Shown: piece by piece, positions 24,901 to 32,045 of the stretch
Layout of the letters: each line of letters opens with the position of its first letter
Numbering within the stretch: position 1 is the first letter of the stretch
Source: Myxococcales bacterium
GTDB taxonomy: Bacteria; Myxococcota_A; Polyangia; Polyangiales; Polyangiaceae
Assembly: GCA_016212965.1 (NCBI GenBank)
Contig: JACRDA010000120.1
Span: 1 to 40,341, forward strand
Length of the DNA stretch: 40,341 bases
Direction: 5' to 3'
Position numbers and translations under genes: made by a program
The notes under the pieces: generated by a model
Told to the model about the DNA's origin: nothing
Database searches by the model: none
Seen by the model: the letters and a program-made list of their open reading frames with translations, nothing else

Positions 24901-27650
24901 ACGCTCGTCCGCGCGATCGCGACCCCCCCGAGGTACGCGTCGTAGGGCAGGCAGGCGAGGGCGAAGGCCTCGCGTCCGAGCTGCCGTCCGAGCGTCGCCA
25001 CGATCTCCCAGAGGTGGTGGCGCCGCGGCACCTCGCTCGGCCGCCGCCCGAGCTCGGCGCCGGCGGCGATGAGGCCGGGCAGGACGAGCACCGCCCCGAC
25101 GACGGCCGACGACAGCCACACCATGCCCGGCAGGGCGGCGCCCAGGACGAAGAGGGCGCAGAGCGCGAGCGGCACCAGGCTGCGGCGCAGGTTGTCGAGG
25201 ATCTTCCACTGCGACAGCCACGAGAGCGAGCTCGGCGTGCGGCGCCCCGCGCCGCCGGGGACGCGCCGACCCAGCCACGCCGCGATCTGCCAGTCGCCGC
25301 GCATCCAGCGCGCGCGACGGCTCACGTCGGCGGCGTAGGTCGACGGGTAGTCCTCGAACAGGAGCACGTCGCTCACCAGGCCGGCGCGCGCGAGCGCCCC
25401 CTCGAGCAGGTCGTGACTGAGCACGCGGTTCTCGGGCAGCCGCCCGGCCGTGGCCTGCCGGAACGCGTCGACGTCGTAGATGCCCTTGCCCACGAAGGAG
25501 CCCTCGTCGAAGACGTCCTGGTAGACGTCCGAGACGGAGCGCGTGTAGGGGTCGATGCCCGGCTCGCCGGCGTGGAGGCGTGCGAAGCGCGAGCTCCGGG
25601 CGCTCGCCATGGTGATGGCCACGCGCGGCTGCAAGATCGCGTAGCCCTCCACGACGCGACCGCGGGCGACGTCGAAGCGCGGCCGGTTGAGCGGGTGCGC
25701 CATGGTGGCGGCGAGCTCGCGCGCCGCGTCGCGCGGCAGCTCGGTGTCGCTGTCGAGCACGATGACGTAGCGCACGCTCGCGAGCTGGGTCGCAGCCCCG
25801 ACGATGCAGTCGAAGCGCGCGGTGTCGCCACGCAGCGCCGCGTTCAGCTCCTCGAGCTTGCCGCGCTTGCGCTCCCAGCCCATCCACACCCCCTCGCGCG
25901 GGTTCCAGCGCCGCGGCCGGTGGAACAGGTGGAAGGGCCCGGGCACCCCCGGCGCGGCGTGGCGCAGGTTGAGCGCGACGATGCCGTCGCGCGCGCGCGC
26001 GAGCAGCGCCGCATCGCCGTCCTGGCGCTCCGCCGGGGCGTCGCGAAAGTCGGTGACGAGCGCGAAGCCGAGCTCCGGGTCCCGGTTGGCGAGGTAGCGC
26101 ACCTCGAGCGCCTCGAGCAGGTGGTCGATCTCGGCCGGGGAGGTGAGCAGCGTCGGCACGGCGCACAGGGTGCGTGCGTCGGGGGCGATGCCCTTGCCGA
26201 AGTCGAGCCTGGGCAGGCGGCGCGGCGGCACGATGAGGGTCGCCGCCCAGTGCACGAGCGCGATCGCGAGCTGGCTCAGCGCGACGACCGCGAGCACGAG
26301 GAGCCCGGCGCGCAACCACACCGGCCCGACGGCCGGCGCGAGCCACGCGACGAGCACACCGGGACCGGCCGTGAAGAGCGCGACGGCGGCGAGGTAGACG
26401 GCGAGGCGCCGCCGCCCGAGGAGGCGCCGCACGACGAGCCGCGCCCCCCGACGCATGCCCACCTTCTGCTCGAGTCGAGCACGGCCCGCGCCGACGAGGT
26501 AGTAGCCCACGTGGGCGCGGCGCCCGCTCGCCGCGCTCGTCGCGAGCGCGACCGCCGCCCGCGCGACCTCCGCCTCGTCGAGCGGGCTGCGGCGCGCGAC
26601 GGCTTCGACGACGTGCCGGTAGCCGTCGCGGGTCGCGAAATCCATGGCCGTGTAGACGCCGGCGGGGTCGAGGGCGAGCGTGCGCTCGACCACGCTCATC
26701 GCCTGCACGAAGTCGCGCCAGTCGGTGGCGCCGAGGAAGCGCAGGCTGCCGATGCTGTTGCCGACGGCGACCTGGTCGGTCGCCTGGCTCTGGGCGACGA
26801 GCTCGAACACGTGCTCGAGCGTCTGGCCGCGCTCCGCCAGGCGCTGCTCGAGCCACGCCATCGGGAAGACGAGTGCCGGGCCCTGACCCTGCAAGCGCGT
26901 CGCGAGCTCCGACACGAAGGCGTCGGTGAGCGGCGGGCTCTCCCTCACCATGTCGGCGAGAACGAGCACCACCCTGGCCGGCTCGCTCGCCGCGGTCTCG
27001 ATGAGCTGCTCGGCCCAGTGGCGGGCGCGCTCGCGCTCCGTGCGCCCCGCGGTCACGCTGCCGACCAGGCGGCGCAGGTTCTCGAGCAGCGCCAGGCGCA
27101 GCATGATGGGGATGGCCCACAGCTCGCCGAGCGTGAGCTCCCGCACCGCCTGGTAGGCCGCGACGAAGGCGCGCAGGCTCTCGCCGTCGACGCGCCCGTG
27201 CGAGTGCGAGATGAGCTCGAGCGCCAGGTCGTACACGCGCGGCACCCCGGCGGTCGGGCCGTTCACGAGCCGGGGCAGCTCGCGGCTGTAGCCGCGCGGC
27301 AGGTGGCGCCGCGCCGTGCGCACCTGCTCCTCGACGAGGTGGTAGTTGTCGATGAACCACTCGGCCGCGGGCGTGATGCGCCGGCCGCGCGTGACCGCGT
27401 CGGTCACGAGCGCGTACGCCTTGCGCAGGGCGGTCTCGTTGTCGGCGAGCCGCGCGAGGAGCTGGTCGCGCCCGCGCACCGCGCCGATCTCGCGGGAGCC
27501 GGCGAGCCCGCGCGCGTGCCGCTCGAGCTGGCCCACGCTGAAGAGCTCGGCGCGGAGCGGGCGCTCGTCCCGTGCGCCTCCGGCGCTCTTCGGCCTGCCC
27601 GGGATGACGGCCCACCCGCGATGACGCGAGGTGAGAACCGCTCGATGCAC
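18933..27650 (-). CDS. ndvB: Cyclic beta-1,2-glucan synthase
   Basis: About 2,905 residues, close to NdvB/ChvB length. The start is uncertain; GTG at 27650 is used. The order is: N-terminal helical region; membrane segments near 415-480; GT84 glycosyltransferase (about 520-800) with VLDSDTELP near 631 and RRARWMRGDW near 783; further membrane segments (about 820-990); glycoamylase-like domain (about 1330-1560, YDRDRHLLTIGYNVGDHRFD); two GH94-type beta-sandwiches starting near 1610 and 2120; and the GH94 catalytic barrel with Asp2587 in GDWNDGMN and GYVPGVRENGGQYTHAAVW. It initiates, elongates and cyclises beta-1,2-glucan from UDP-glucose, and GH94 phosphorolysis adjusts chain length. The product is exported to the periplasm for osmotic adaptation or the envelope. 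No transporter (NdvA) or modifying gene is adjacent. The frame stays open upstream through a repeat array, which is not part of the gene. Confidence 0.95.
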   Translation of the reverse strand: MHRAVLTSRHRGWAVIPGRPKSAGGARDERPLRAELFSVGQLERHARGLAGSREIGAVRGRDQLLARLADNETALRKAYALVTDAVTRGRRITPAAEWFIDNYHLVEEQVRTARRHLPRGYSRELPRLVNGPTAGVPRVYDLALELISHSHGRVDGESLRAFVAAYQAVRELTLGELWAIPIMLRLALLENLRRLVGSVTAGRTERERARHWAEQLIETAASEPARVVLVLADMVRESPPLTDAFVSELATRLQGQGPALVFPMAWLEQRLAERGQTLEHVFELVAQSQATDQVAVGNSIGSLRFLGATDWRDFVQAMSVVERTLALDPAGVYTAMDFATRDGYRHVVEAVARRSPLDEAEVARAAVALATSAASGRRAHVGYYLVGAGRARLEQKVGMRRGARLVVRRLLGRRRLAVYLAAVALFTAGPGVLVAWLAPAVGPVWLRAGLLVLAVVALSQLAIALVHWAATLIVPPRRLPRLDFGKGIAPDARTLCAVPTLLTSPAEIDHLLEALEVRYLANRDPELGFALVTDFRDAPAERQDGDAALLARARDGIVALNLRHAAPGVPGPFHLFHRPRRWNPREGVWMGWERKRGKLEELNAALRGDTARFDCIVGAATQLASVRYVIVLDSDTELPRDAARELAATMAHPLNRPRFDVARGRVVEGYAILQPRVAITMASARSSRFARLHAGEPGIDPYTRSVSDVYQDVFDEGSFVGKGIYDVDAFRQATAGRLPENRVLSHDLLEGALARAGLVSDVLLFEDYPSTYAADVSRRARWMRGDWQIAAWLGRRVPGGAGRRTPSSLSWLSQWKILDNLRRSLVPLALCALFVLGAALPGMVWLSSAVVGAVLVLPGLIAAGAELGRRPSEVPRRHHLWEIVATLGRQLGREAFALACLPYDAYLGGVAIARTSVRLVTRRKLLEWRTAADAQASARRCLGGAYLSMWAAPAAAAASAAGVGLLAPGALPVVSPVLALWALAPVFTWWASQPLRRTPHRLVADDVAFLRGVARRTWRFFETFVGVEDHYLPPDNFQEDPPRGAAHRTSPTNIGLCLTGTLAAYDFGYLSAPELILRTRRTLAALYKLERHRGHFYNWYDTRTLEPLRPRYVSTVDSGNLAGHLCTLAAGLAEVGRQSVYRPVTFAGLADTLALAAGAAEGTPAVEARTAALGAELAAVPATLGGARELLLRLVGGAEEREPTGSPADDERAFWALAFESECRRALEALLELAPWAALPALEGETGERALGLARLERGPTLVETAALEGTLVPVLERALAAAQGDASPGGRAARLAELCDAVRLGSARAAERLAELRELADRCGELADLDYEFLYDRDRHLLTIGYNVGDHRFDPSFYDLLASEARLGSFVAIAQGKLPQEHWFSLGRLLTTTAGKPALLSWSGSMFEYLMPLLVMPTYERTILDETYRGVVARQIEHGREHRVPWGVSESGYHKTDAQQNYQYRAFGVPGLGFKRGLAEDLVIAPYASAMALMVEPEAACQNLRRLASEGELGPYGFYEAIDFTPARLPRDEERVTVRSYMAHHQGMAFLSLAYLLLDRPMQRRFASDPAFRATLLLLQERVPRTPAIYPHPAEVVAQGETPGAAAPNVRVISTPDTRAPAVQLLSNGSYHVAVTNAGGGYSRWRNLEVTRWREDPTCDPWGSFCYVRDVTSEGGAFWSVTHQPTRKRASRYEVVFSLGRAEVRRRDGDIETHVAISVSPEDDIELRRVSLTNRGRAARTIELTSYAEVVLAPPGADAAHPAFSNLFVQTELLRSRHAILCTRRPRSGGEQPPFMLHLMTVEGTEVGATSYETSRGEFLGRGRQASDPAAMHRHALHDSEGSVLDPVVAIRRTVVVEPEETVRIHVVTGVAETRAGALGLVDKYRERHAADRLFELSWTHSQVLLRRLDATEADTQLFERLASNVLYSNRALRAPPSVLARNGRGQSALWAYSISGDLPIALVRIADREHLELVRQMVQAHAYWRHKGVAVDLVIWNEDPSGYRQVLEDDIAGVVAAHSDAGLLDKPGGIFVRRSEQLSEEDKILMQTVARLIVSDAAGSLADQVNRRLPADVVAPELRPERARDSEPVPDAAPAPALERPDLRDWNGSGGFTRDGREYVIVTTAETRTPAPWVNVLANPYFGTVVSESGGAYTWCENARSYRLTPWHDDPVSDPSGEALYLRDEEDGRFWSPTPLPAGGAGPYTTRHGFGYTVFEHESHGIASELHTYVALDAPLKFLVVKLRNRSGRPRRLSLTALFELVLGERRAVNLPHVVVEVDAGSGALFARNVYASELAARVAFLDASEEKRSVSADRVELVGRNGSLAAPACLGREHLSGRVGAGLDACFGMQVAVELAVDEEREVVFTFGSGRDLGDARTLVHRFRGSGAARAAEEAVWSYWNRTLGAVHVQTPDPALDVLANGWLVYQVLASRMWGRSGFYQSGGAFGFRDQLQDAMALVHTEPAILREQIVRSAARQFREGDVQHWWHPPAGRGVRTRISDDYLFLPAAVCRYVAAVGDTGVLDEKVELLEGRAVKPDEDSYYDLPLRSAESATVYEHCARAIRHGLSFGEHGLPLMGSGDWNDGMNLVGAEGKGESVWLAFFLYDVLVRFAALAHARADAAFAELCTTEAARLRASIELHGWDGAWYRRAYFDSGEPLGSASSPECQIDSLPQSWAVLSEAASPERARQALAALDRRLVRRDLGLIQLFDPPVDTSALEPGYVKGYVPGVRENGGQYTHAAVWAVMAFAAAGETERAWELFDLINPVRHGHDRASIATYKVEPYVVAADVYASPAHAGRGGWTWYTGSAGWMYRLIVESLLGLRLEVDRLRIEPVMPASWNAFDVHYRHRSTMHHIHVRNLGGGGRHVRRVTCDGVEQADQSIPLRDDGREHRVEVEVGEA

Positions 27651-27680
27651 GCCCCTACGTAGCACGCGGTCGACGTGCGA

Positions 27681-27850
27681 GGCAGGAGCAGGGGTCACAA
27701 GAAGACCAGAAGACCAGAAGACCAGAAGACCAGAAGACCAGAAGCCAAGCGTGCCGTCCCCGCGGCGCTGTCCCCAGCGCCGCCTTCTTCCCTTCTGTTC
27801 TTCTTGTGAATCCTCTGGGAAATCCAACCGGAATCGAGGGGATCTCTCAG
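27681..27850. repeat. Hairpin-tail repeat, copy 1, with five GAAGACCA units
   Basis: 170 bp repeated almost exactly at 27943-28089. The order on the plus strand is GGCAGGAGCA, GGGGTCACAA, five GAAGACCA units (27701-27740), GAAGCCAAGCGTGCCGTCC, a 22-bp perfect hairpin (27762-27783), a pyrimidine-rich tail with TTCTTCTTGTGAATCC, GGGAAATCCAACCGG, and CTCTCAG. It occupies most of the 448-base gap between the ndvB start and the ZIP gene. Read on the minus strand, the array encodes the artefactual FWSSGLLV peptide. Confidence 0.93.
27762..27783. other. Hairpin with GGGA loop in repeat copy 1
   Basis: GCGGCGCTG-TCCC-CAGCGCCGC forms a perfect 9-bp stem. On the minus-strand transcript the loop is GGGA, a GNRA-type tetraloop. 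The same hairpin is at 28003-28024. There is no U-run on either side, so it is not a classical terminator; it may stabilise 3' ends or be the recognition structure of the repeat. Confidence 0.75.
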
Positions 27851-27863
27851 GTGATCACGGGCA

Positions 27864-27885
27864 CCTACGACGATGTTCTCGTAGG
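27864..27885. other. Hairpin between the two repeat copies
   Basis: CCTACGA (27864-27870) and TCGTAGG (27879-27885) pair perfectly around an 8-base loop. It lies in the 92-bp segment unique to the space between the repeat copies and less than 250 bp upstream of the ndvB start. It could be an operator or a transcript hairpin. Confidence 0.45.
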
Positions 27886-27942
27886 AGGAAGGCGGTAGGG
27901 CGGGCGGCCGCCGCCACGAGTGAGTGAAAACTCGGCCCCGCA

Positions 27943-28089
27943 GGCAGGAGCAGCAGGGGTCACAAGAAGACCAGAAGACCAGAAGCCAAGCGTGCCGTCC
28001 CCGCGGCGCTGTCCCCAGCGCCGCCTTCTTCCCTTCTGTTCTTCTTGTGAATCCTCTGGGAAATCCAACCGGAATCGAGGGGCTCTCAG
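27943..28089. repeat. Hairpin-tail repeat, copy 2, with two GAAGACCA units
   Basis: 147 bp, the same as copy 1 except for two instead of five GAAGACCA units, three extra bases at the left and two missing at the right. These account for the full 23-bp length difference. The hairpin is at 28003-28024. It ends ten bases from the stop codon of the ZIP gene (28099). The copy at 9132 has the same position relative to its own minus-strand gene. Confidence 0.93.
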
Positions 28090-28098
28090 CCGGCCGAG

Positions 28099-28815
28099 TC
28101 AGGTCCCGAAGAGCTGCACGCACCAGAAGGCGAGAAAGCCGCCGAAGAGCACCAGCACCGAGAAGGGCTTCTCGGGCACCTCGTGCGCCTCGACCAGCAG
28201 CTCCTCGGTGACGAGGTAGAGCAGGGCCGCCGCGGCGCAGGCGAGCACGGCGCCGATGACGGCGTGCGACGCGCCGCCGAGCAGGAGCTTGCCGAGCACG
28301 GCCGTCGCCATCACGACGAGCCCGAGCGCCGACGAGAGCACGATGATCGTCTTGCCCTTCGTGGCGTCCGAGGCGAGCGCGAGGCCGAGGAACAGGAGCT
28401 CGACCGAGAGGCCGATGCTGAGGACGAGCCCGGTCGACCCGCCGGCGGCGAAGCCGGCGCCGATGATGAAGCCGTCGACCGCGACGTCGATGAAGGTCGC
28501 GATGACGAGCCCCTTGCCCCTGCCGGCGCGCCCCGCGCGCTTGGCCTGCGCCTCGAGGTGCTCGGTCGCGAGCTTGAGGCCGTACATCACGAGGCTGCCG
28601 AGCGCGAACGACAGCGCGAGGACCCAGGGCGGCGCGTGCTCGCGCTCGATCTCCGGCAAGAGCTCCACGGCGAGCGCGGCCAGGATCACGCCCGCCGCGA
28701 AGTGCTGGATGAGGCCCCGTGCAGCACGCGACGGCTTCCACAGCGCCGCGAGCACGCCGCCGAGCGCCGCCACGAGAGCCGGGATGCCCATCAGCATCAG
28801 CTCACGAGGCTCCAT
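28099..28815 (-). CDS. ZIP-family divalent metal transporter
   Basis: A 238-residue inner-membrane protein with about eight hydrophobic segments, the ZIP topology. Metal-site residues are visible in HFAAGVILAALAVELLPE (His, Glu) and in IDVAVDGFIIGAGFAAG. A basic cytoplasmic loop (LEAQAKRAGRAGRGKG) separates them, as in the family. It would move zinc, iron or manganese towards the cytoplasm; the specificity cannot be read. The start at the ATG at 28815 follows the family; a GTG at 28824 is possible. It diverges from the phosphodiesterase gene at 28910. Confidence 0.9.
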   Translation of the reverse strand: MEPRELMLMGIPALVAALGGVLAALWKPSRAARGLIQHFAAGVILAALAVELLPEIEREHAPPWVLALSFALGSLVMYGLKLATEHLEAQAKRAGRAGRGKGLVIATFIDVAVDGFIIGAGFAAGGSTGLVLSIGLSVELLFLGLALASDATKGKTIIVLSSALGLVVMATAVLGKLLLGGASHAVIGAVLACAAAALLYLVTEELLVEAHEVPEKPFSVLVLFGGFLAFWCVQLFGT

Positions 28816-28909
28816 GGCGCGCACGGAACCACGCGCGGCGGGTCGCTGTCGAGACCGAACGCGTCCCAAACCCCTCGTCGGCGCGGGGAGTGCCGGGTAC
28901 GCTCGCACC

Positions 28910-29797
28910 GTGCGCCCGTCGCATTGCGTCCTTGCCGCCGCCGTCTCGCTGCTCGCTGCTTGCGGCGGCGCGGACGAGTCGACCCCGGAGCCGACGACCG
29001 GCGCGCCCGCGCGCCGCGTGCTCGTCGTCGGCATCGACGGCGCGCGCGCCGACGCCGTGGTCGCGGCCGACACCCCGACCCTCGACCGGCTGGCCGCCGA
29101 GGGCGCCTACAGCTTCCAGGCGAGCACCCAGCTCACCGCCGTCGCGGTGTCCTCGCCCGGCTGGGCGTCCGTGCTCACGGGCGTCGAGGCCGACAAGCAC
29201 GGGACGCTCGACAACGCGACGGCCTCGGGGCCGAGCGCCGCCTACCCCACCTTCCTCGCCCGGGCGCGCTCCGGCGTCGGCGCCAGCACCCAGGTCGTCG
29301 CCAACTGGCTCGGCCTCTTGACGCTCGTCGAGGACGAGGCCGAGGGACCGGCCATCTGGTACCCGAGCGACACGACCGTCACGGCGCGCACCCTCGAGCT
29401 CATCGTGGGTGGCGCGCGCGACGTGTACTTCGCGCACTTCGACGACGTCGACCACGCCGGTCACACCTACGGCTTCGACCCCGGCGTCCCCGAGTACATC
29501 GCCGCGATCGAGGAGAAGGACGCCGAGCTCGCGGAGCTCGTGGCGGCGATCGAGGCGCGCACCGACGAGGAGTGGCTCGTCCTCGTGACGAGCGACCACG
29601 GCGGCGAGGGCACCGACCACGGCGCGCAGAACGCCGCGAACCAGACGGTCTTCCTCGTCGCCTGGGGCGCCGGGGTCGTGCCGGGCGAGCTTCCGGCCGC
29701 GACCCACATGGACACGGCGCCGACGGCGCTCGCGTTCCTCGGGCTCGAGATCTCCCCCGCGTGGGACCTCGACGGCGAGGTCGTCGGACTACCCTGA
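28910..29797 (+). CDS. Alkaline phosphatase-superfamily phosphodiesterase lipoprotein
   Basis: A 295-residue exported protein from a GTG at 28910. The signal MRPSHCVLAAAVSLLAAC ends in a lipobox. The mature part follows the type I phosphodiesterase/nucleotide pyrophosphatase pattern: VLVVGIDGARADAV gives the first metal Asp, VSSPGWASVLTGVEADKHG carries the probable nucleophile region, HFDDVDHAGH gives Asp/His ligands, and TSDHGGEGTDHG gives the second metal site. It probably cleaves phosphodiesters or phosphate esters outside the inner membrane; the substrate is unknown. Downstream at 38 bp is a PAP2 phosphatase on the same strand, so the two may share a message and handle lipid- or nucleotide-linked phosphates. 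Confidence 0.9.
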   Translation: MRPSHCVLAAAVSLLAACGGADESTPEPTTGAPARRVLVVGIDGARADAVVAADTPTLDRLAAEGAYSFQASTQLTAVAVSSPGWASVLTGVEADKHGTLDNATASGPSAAYPTFLARARSGVGASTQVVANWLGLLTLVEDEAEGPAIWYPSDTTVTARTLELIVGGARDVYFAHFDDVDHAGHTYGFDPGVPEYIAAIEEKDAELAELVAAIEARTDEEWLVLVTSDHGGEGTDHGAQNAANQTVFLVAWGAGVVPGELPAATHMDTAPTALAFLGLEISPAWDLDGEVVGLP

Positions 29798-29834
29798 GAT
29801 CGACCACCCGGCCGGGTGAGGCTACCGTGCCGTC

Positions 29835-30551
29835 ATGGAACGCGAAGGCCGCTGGCGCAGCGCAGCCCGGTGGCTCGGCGGCCACGAGCTCGGCACGCTG
29901 CTCTCGGTGTGCGTGCTGGCCGGTGGGCTCCTCGTCTTCGTGGTGGTCGCCGGCGAGGTCTCGGACGGGAGCACGCGCTCGCTCGACCAGACGCTGCTGC
30001 TCGCGTTCCGCAATCCGGACGACCCGTCGGATCCGATCGGCCCGCGCTGGGTCGAGGAGATCGCGCGCGACCTCACCGCGCTCGGCGGCGTCGCCTTGCT
30101 GACGCTCCTGTCCGTCGCCGTCGTCGCCCACCTCGTGCTGCAGAAGAAGGCGCGCGCCGGCGGCTTCGTGGCCGTGTCGGTGCTGGGCGCGCTCGCTCTT
30201 TCCACCGTGCTGAAGAGCTCCTTCGACCGGCCGCGCCCCGACCTCGTGCCGCACCTGTCGCACGTGGCGAGCGCGAGCTTTCCGAGCGGGCACTCGATGC
30301 TGTCCGCCGCCGTGTACCTGACGCTCGGGGCGCTGCTCGCGCGCTTTCAGGACAACCTCGTGCAGCGGGCCCACGTGCTCGCGTGGGCCGTGCTGCTCAC
30401 GCTCCTCGTCGGCACGAGTCGCGTGTACGTGGGCGTCCACTGGCCAACCGACGTGCTCGCCGGCTGGGCGGCGGGCGCGGCCTGGGCCTCGCTGTGCTGG
30501 CTCGCTGCGCGGGCGCTCCAGCGAAAGGGGCGGGTCGAGGCCCCGCGCTGA
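29835..30551 (+). CDS. PAP2-family membrane phosphatase
   Basis: A 238-residue integral membrane protein from the ATG at 29835. All three motifs of the PAP2 acid phosphatase site are present: KSSFDRPRP (K-x6-RP), PSGHS, and SRVYVGVHWPTD (SR-x5-H-x3-D) near residue 195-206. Hydrophobic helices flank them. Family members remove phosphate from lipid phosphates such as phosphatidic acid or undecaprenyl pyrophosphate at the outer face of the inner membrane. An extended polar segment (SDGSTRSLDQTLLLAFRNPD) after the first helix is typical for the loop. It lies between the phosphodiesterase lipoprotein and a methyltransferase gene, all in one direction. Confidence 0.95.
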   Translation: MEREGRWRSAARWLGGHELGTLLSVCVLAGGLLVFVVVAGEVSDGSTRSLDQTLLLAFRNPDDPSDPIGPRWVEEIARDLTALGGVALLTLLSVAVVAHLVLQKKARAGGFVAVSVLGALALSTVLKSSFDRPRPDLVPHLSHVASASFPSGHSMLSAAVYLTLGALLARFQDNLVQRAHVLAWAVLLTLLVGTSRVYVGVHWPTDVLAGWAAGAAWASLCWLAARALQRKGRVEAPR

Positions 30552-30690
30552 CGCGCGGCCCCGGCGCGAAAGCCCGCACCCGGCCACGGGCGCGCGCCGG
30601 CCCTTGACCGGCGCCGCGCGCCCGGCGGACGATGGAGGCGCGCGCCAGCTGGGGACGCGCGGCCCTGCGGGGCGAGGTGGGGAGGGCGCG

Positions 30691-31422
30691 GTGCGTGACC
30701 GTGGGATGAGGGGCGAGCTCCGTGCCATGGCACTTCTGTTCGGCGGCGCCGTCGGGGCCGCGGCACTCCGGTCGCCGCTCGGGCGCAAGTGGTCCTTCCC
30801 GTGGGCCGCGACGGAGAACGCGGTCCGCGACGGGCTGCCGCTGACGGCGCTCATCCTGGCGCGCCTCGGCGCCGCACCGGGGCAGCGCATTGCCGACGTC
30901 GGGGCCGGCGCCGGCTACTTCACCTTCAAGCTCGCGCGCGTCGTCGGCCCGCACGGCCACGTGCTCGCCACCGACGCGCGCGCCGATGCGTGCGTGCGGC
31001 TGCTCTACGAGCGCGCGCGGCGCGACGCCACGAACGTGTCGGTGCGCTTCACGTTGCAGCGTCGCTTGATGCTGCCGCGCGAGCAATTCGATCGGGTGAT
31101 GATGGTGGACGTGTTCGCATTCCGGCAGGGGCTGACGCGCCGCAATCGCGCGCTCCTGCGCCAGGCCGCGGCCGCGCTGCGACCCGGCGGGCTCTTGCTC
31201 GTGGCCGCGGACACGCTCCACACGACGGACCACGTGCCTCCGTACGGCGGCCGGATCAGCCACGACGACGCGCGCCCCGAGGAGATCGTCGCGCTCGCGC
31301 GCGCGCACTTCGAGCTCGCCTCCCTCGACGCATCTCCCGCGTCGCCCGCGTGCCAGCCGGAACGCGGCAGGTCGCCGGGCTATGTGCTGGCGCTCCGGCG
31401 GCGGGGCGCGCGCGCCGCGTGA
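30691..31422 (+). CDS. Class I SAM-dependent methyltransferase
   Basis: A 243-residue protein read from a GTG at 30691 with GGAGGG at 30681-30686; the ATG at 30706 is an alternative. Residues after a hydrophobic start (ALLFGGAVGAAAL) lead to the SAM-binding motif IADVGAGAGYFTFKLA. The acidic residue in VLATDARADA follows, then MMVDVFAF (post II) and LLRQAAAALRPGGLLLVAAD (post III). The order and spacing fit a Rossmann methyltransferase. A short N-terminal membrane-like segment could tether it to the membrane. The substrate is unknown. It converges with the small lipoprotein gene at 31586. Confidence 0.88.
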   Translation: MRDRGMRGELRAMALLFGGAVGAAALRSPLGRKWSFPWAATENAVRDGLPLTALILARLGAAPGQRIADVGAGAGYFTFKLARVVGPHGHVLATDARADACVRLLYERARRDATNVSVRFTLQRRLMLPREQFDRVMMVDVFAFRQGLTRRNRALLRQAAAALRPGGLLLVAADTLHTTDHVPPYGGRISHDDARPEEIVALARAHFELASLDASPASPACQPERGRSPGYVLALRRRGARAA

Positions 31423-31443
31423 CGGCCAGCGGGCGCCTCGGCG

Positions 31444-31590
31444 ACAGCAGAAGGTGACCGGCCCCGTCGGTGTCAGGCTGCCGGTCGGTAGACCCCCGGA
31501 CGGCGTGCAGGTGCCGTCGGCCTTGGCGAGCAGCGCCTGCATCGACCAGCTGCCCTGGTCGAGCAGCCCGGAGACGTCGCGACAGTCACT
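31444..31590 (-). pseudogene. Out-of-frame C-terminal lipoprotein remnant
   Basis: Directly after the stop of the 31586-31921 gene, a frame shifted by one base reads SDCRDVSGLLDQGSWSMQAL, then LAKADGTCTPSGGLP and LTPTGPVTFCC. This is low in Arg and coherent, unlike the random frames around it. It has no start of its own. It looks like the former C-terminal part of the small lipoprotein, separated by a one-base change, or the tail of a lost neighbour. After FCC the sequence becomes Arg/Pro-rich and overlaps the methyltransferase end. Confidence 0.45.
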
Positions 31591-31921
31591 CCGCCGGCTG
31601 GGACTTTCTCTTGTAGGGGTCCCACTTGCCGTCCGAGGACTCCGCCGCGGGCTCGCCAGCCGGCCCCGCCGACTCCGCCTCGGGCGCCTCCTGCCCGTAG
31701 CAGGTGCACGCGCCGTTCGCGTACGACCCGTGCTTCGCGCCGCCGTTCGAGCAGCAGGTCGAGCAGTTGATGTCGCCGGCGAACGGCACCTCGTTGCCGA
31801 GGAGCGCGTGCGGCACGCTCCCGCATTGCTCGGTCGCCCGCACGTTGGTGGCACCGCAGCCGCCAAGGACCAGGACCGCGGCGAGCGCGATCGAGCCCTG
31901 CCGAAACGCCCGCACCTTCAC
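31586..31921 (-). CDS. Small Cys-rich lipoprotein
   Basis: A 111-residue protein read from a GTG at 31921 (another GTG at 31915). A basic start KVRAFRQG is followed by a hydrophobic run SIALAAVLVLGGC with a perfect lipobox. The mature part has EQCGSVPHALL, INCSTCCSNGGAKHGSY and GACTCYGQ, then an acidic Ala/Glu stretch and a basic end. Six Cys within about 45 residues suggest disulphides or metal binding. No family is recognised. It may be truncated, since a coherent protein sequence continues in another frame just past the stop. There is no clear ribosome binding site. Confidence 0.6.
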   Translation of the reverse strand: MKVRAFRQGSIALAAVLVLGGCGATNVRATEQCGSVPHALLGNEVPFAGDINCSTCCSNGGAKHGSYANGACTCYGQEAPEAESAGPAGEPAAESSDGKWDPYKRKSQPAE

Positions 31922-32045
31922 GGCGACCACGCCCGGTATTGTCGGGCCGCGCGGCTGCGCCGGCAAGGCCCGCCGCCGTGGGCGTGCCCCCGTTCGCGCC
32001 CCGCGGGTGCGTGGGGGGCGGGTAGGCAGGCCGATGCCATTGGAC

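Noticed and set aside
21591-27662. A roughly 2,000-codon open frame on the plus strand
   Set aside because: It is antisense to the glucan synthase, an expected shadow in DNA of this GC content, and shows only Arg/Ala/Val/Glu-biased sequence.
27701-27740. GAAGACCA array as a protein-coding repeat (FWSSGLLV)
   Set aside because: An 8-bp unit cycles through all frames, and the copy at 9132 lacks it. Such peptides are typical false predictions.
27762-27783. Classical Rho-independent terminator
   Set aside because: The stem is strong but no T-run follows on either strand, so it is listed only as a hairpin.
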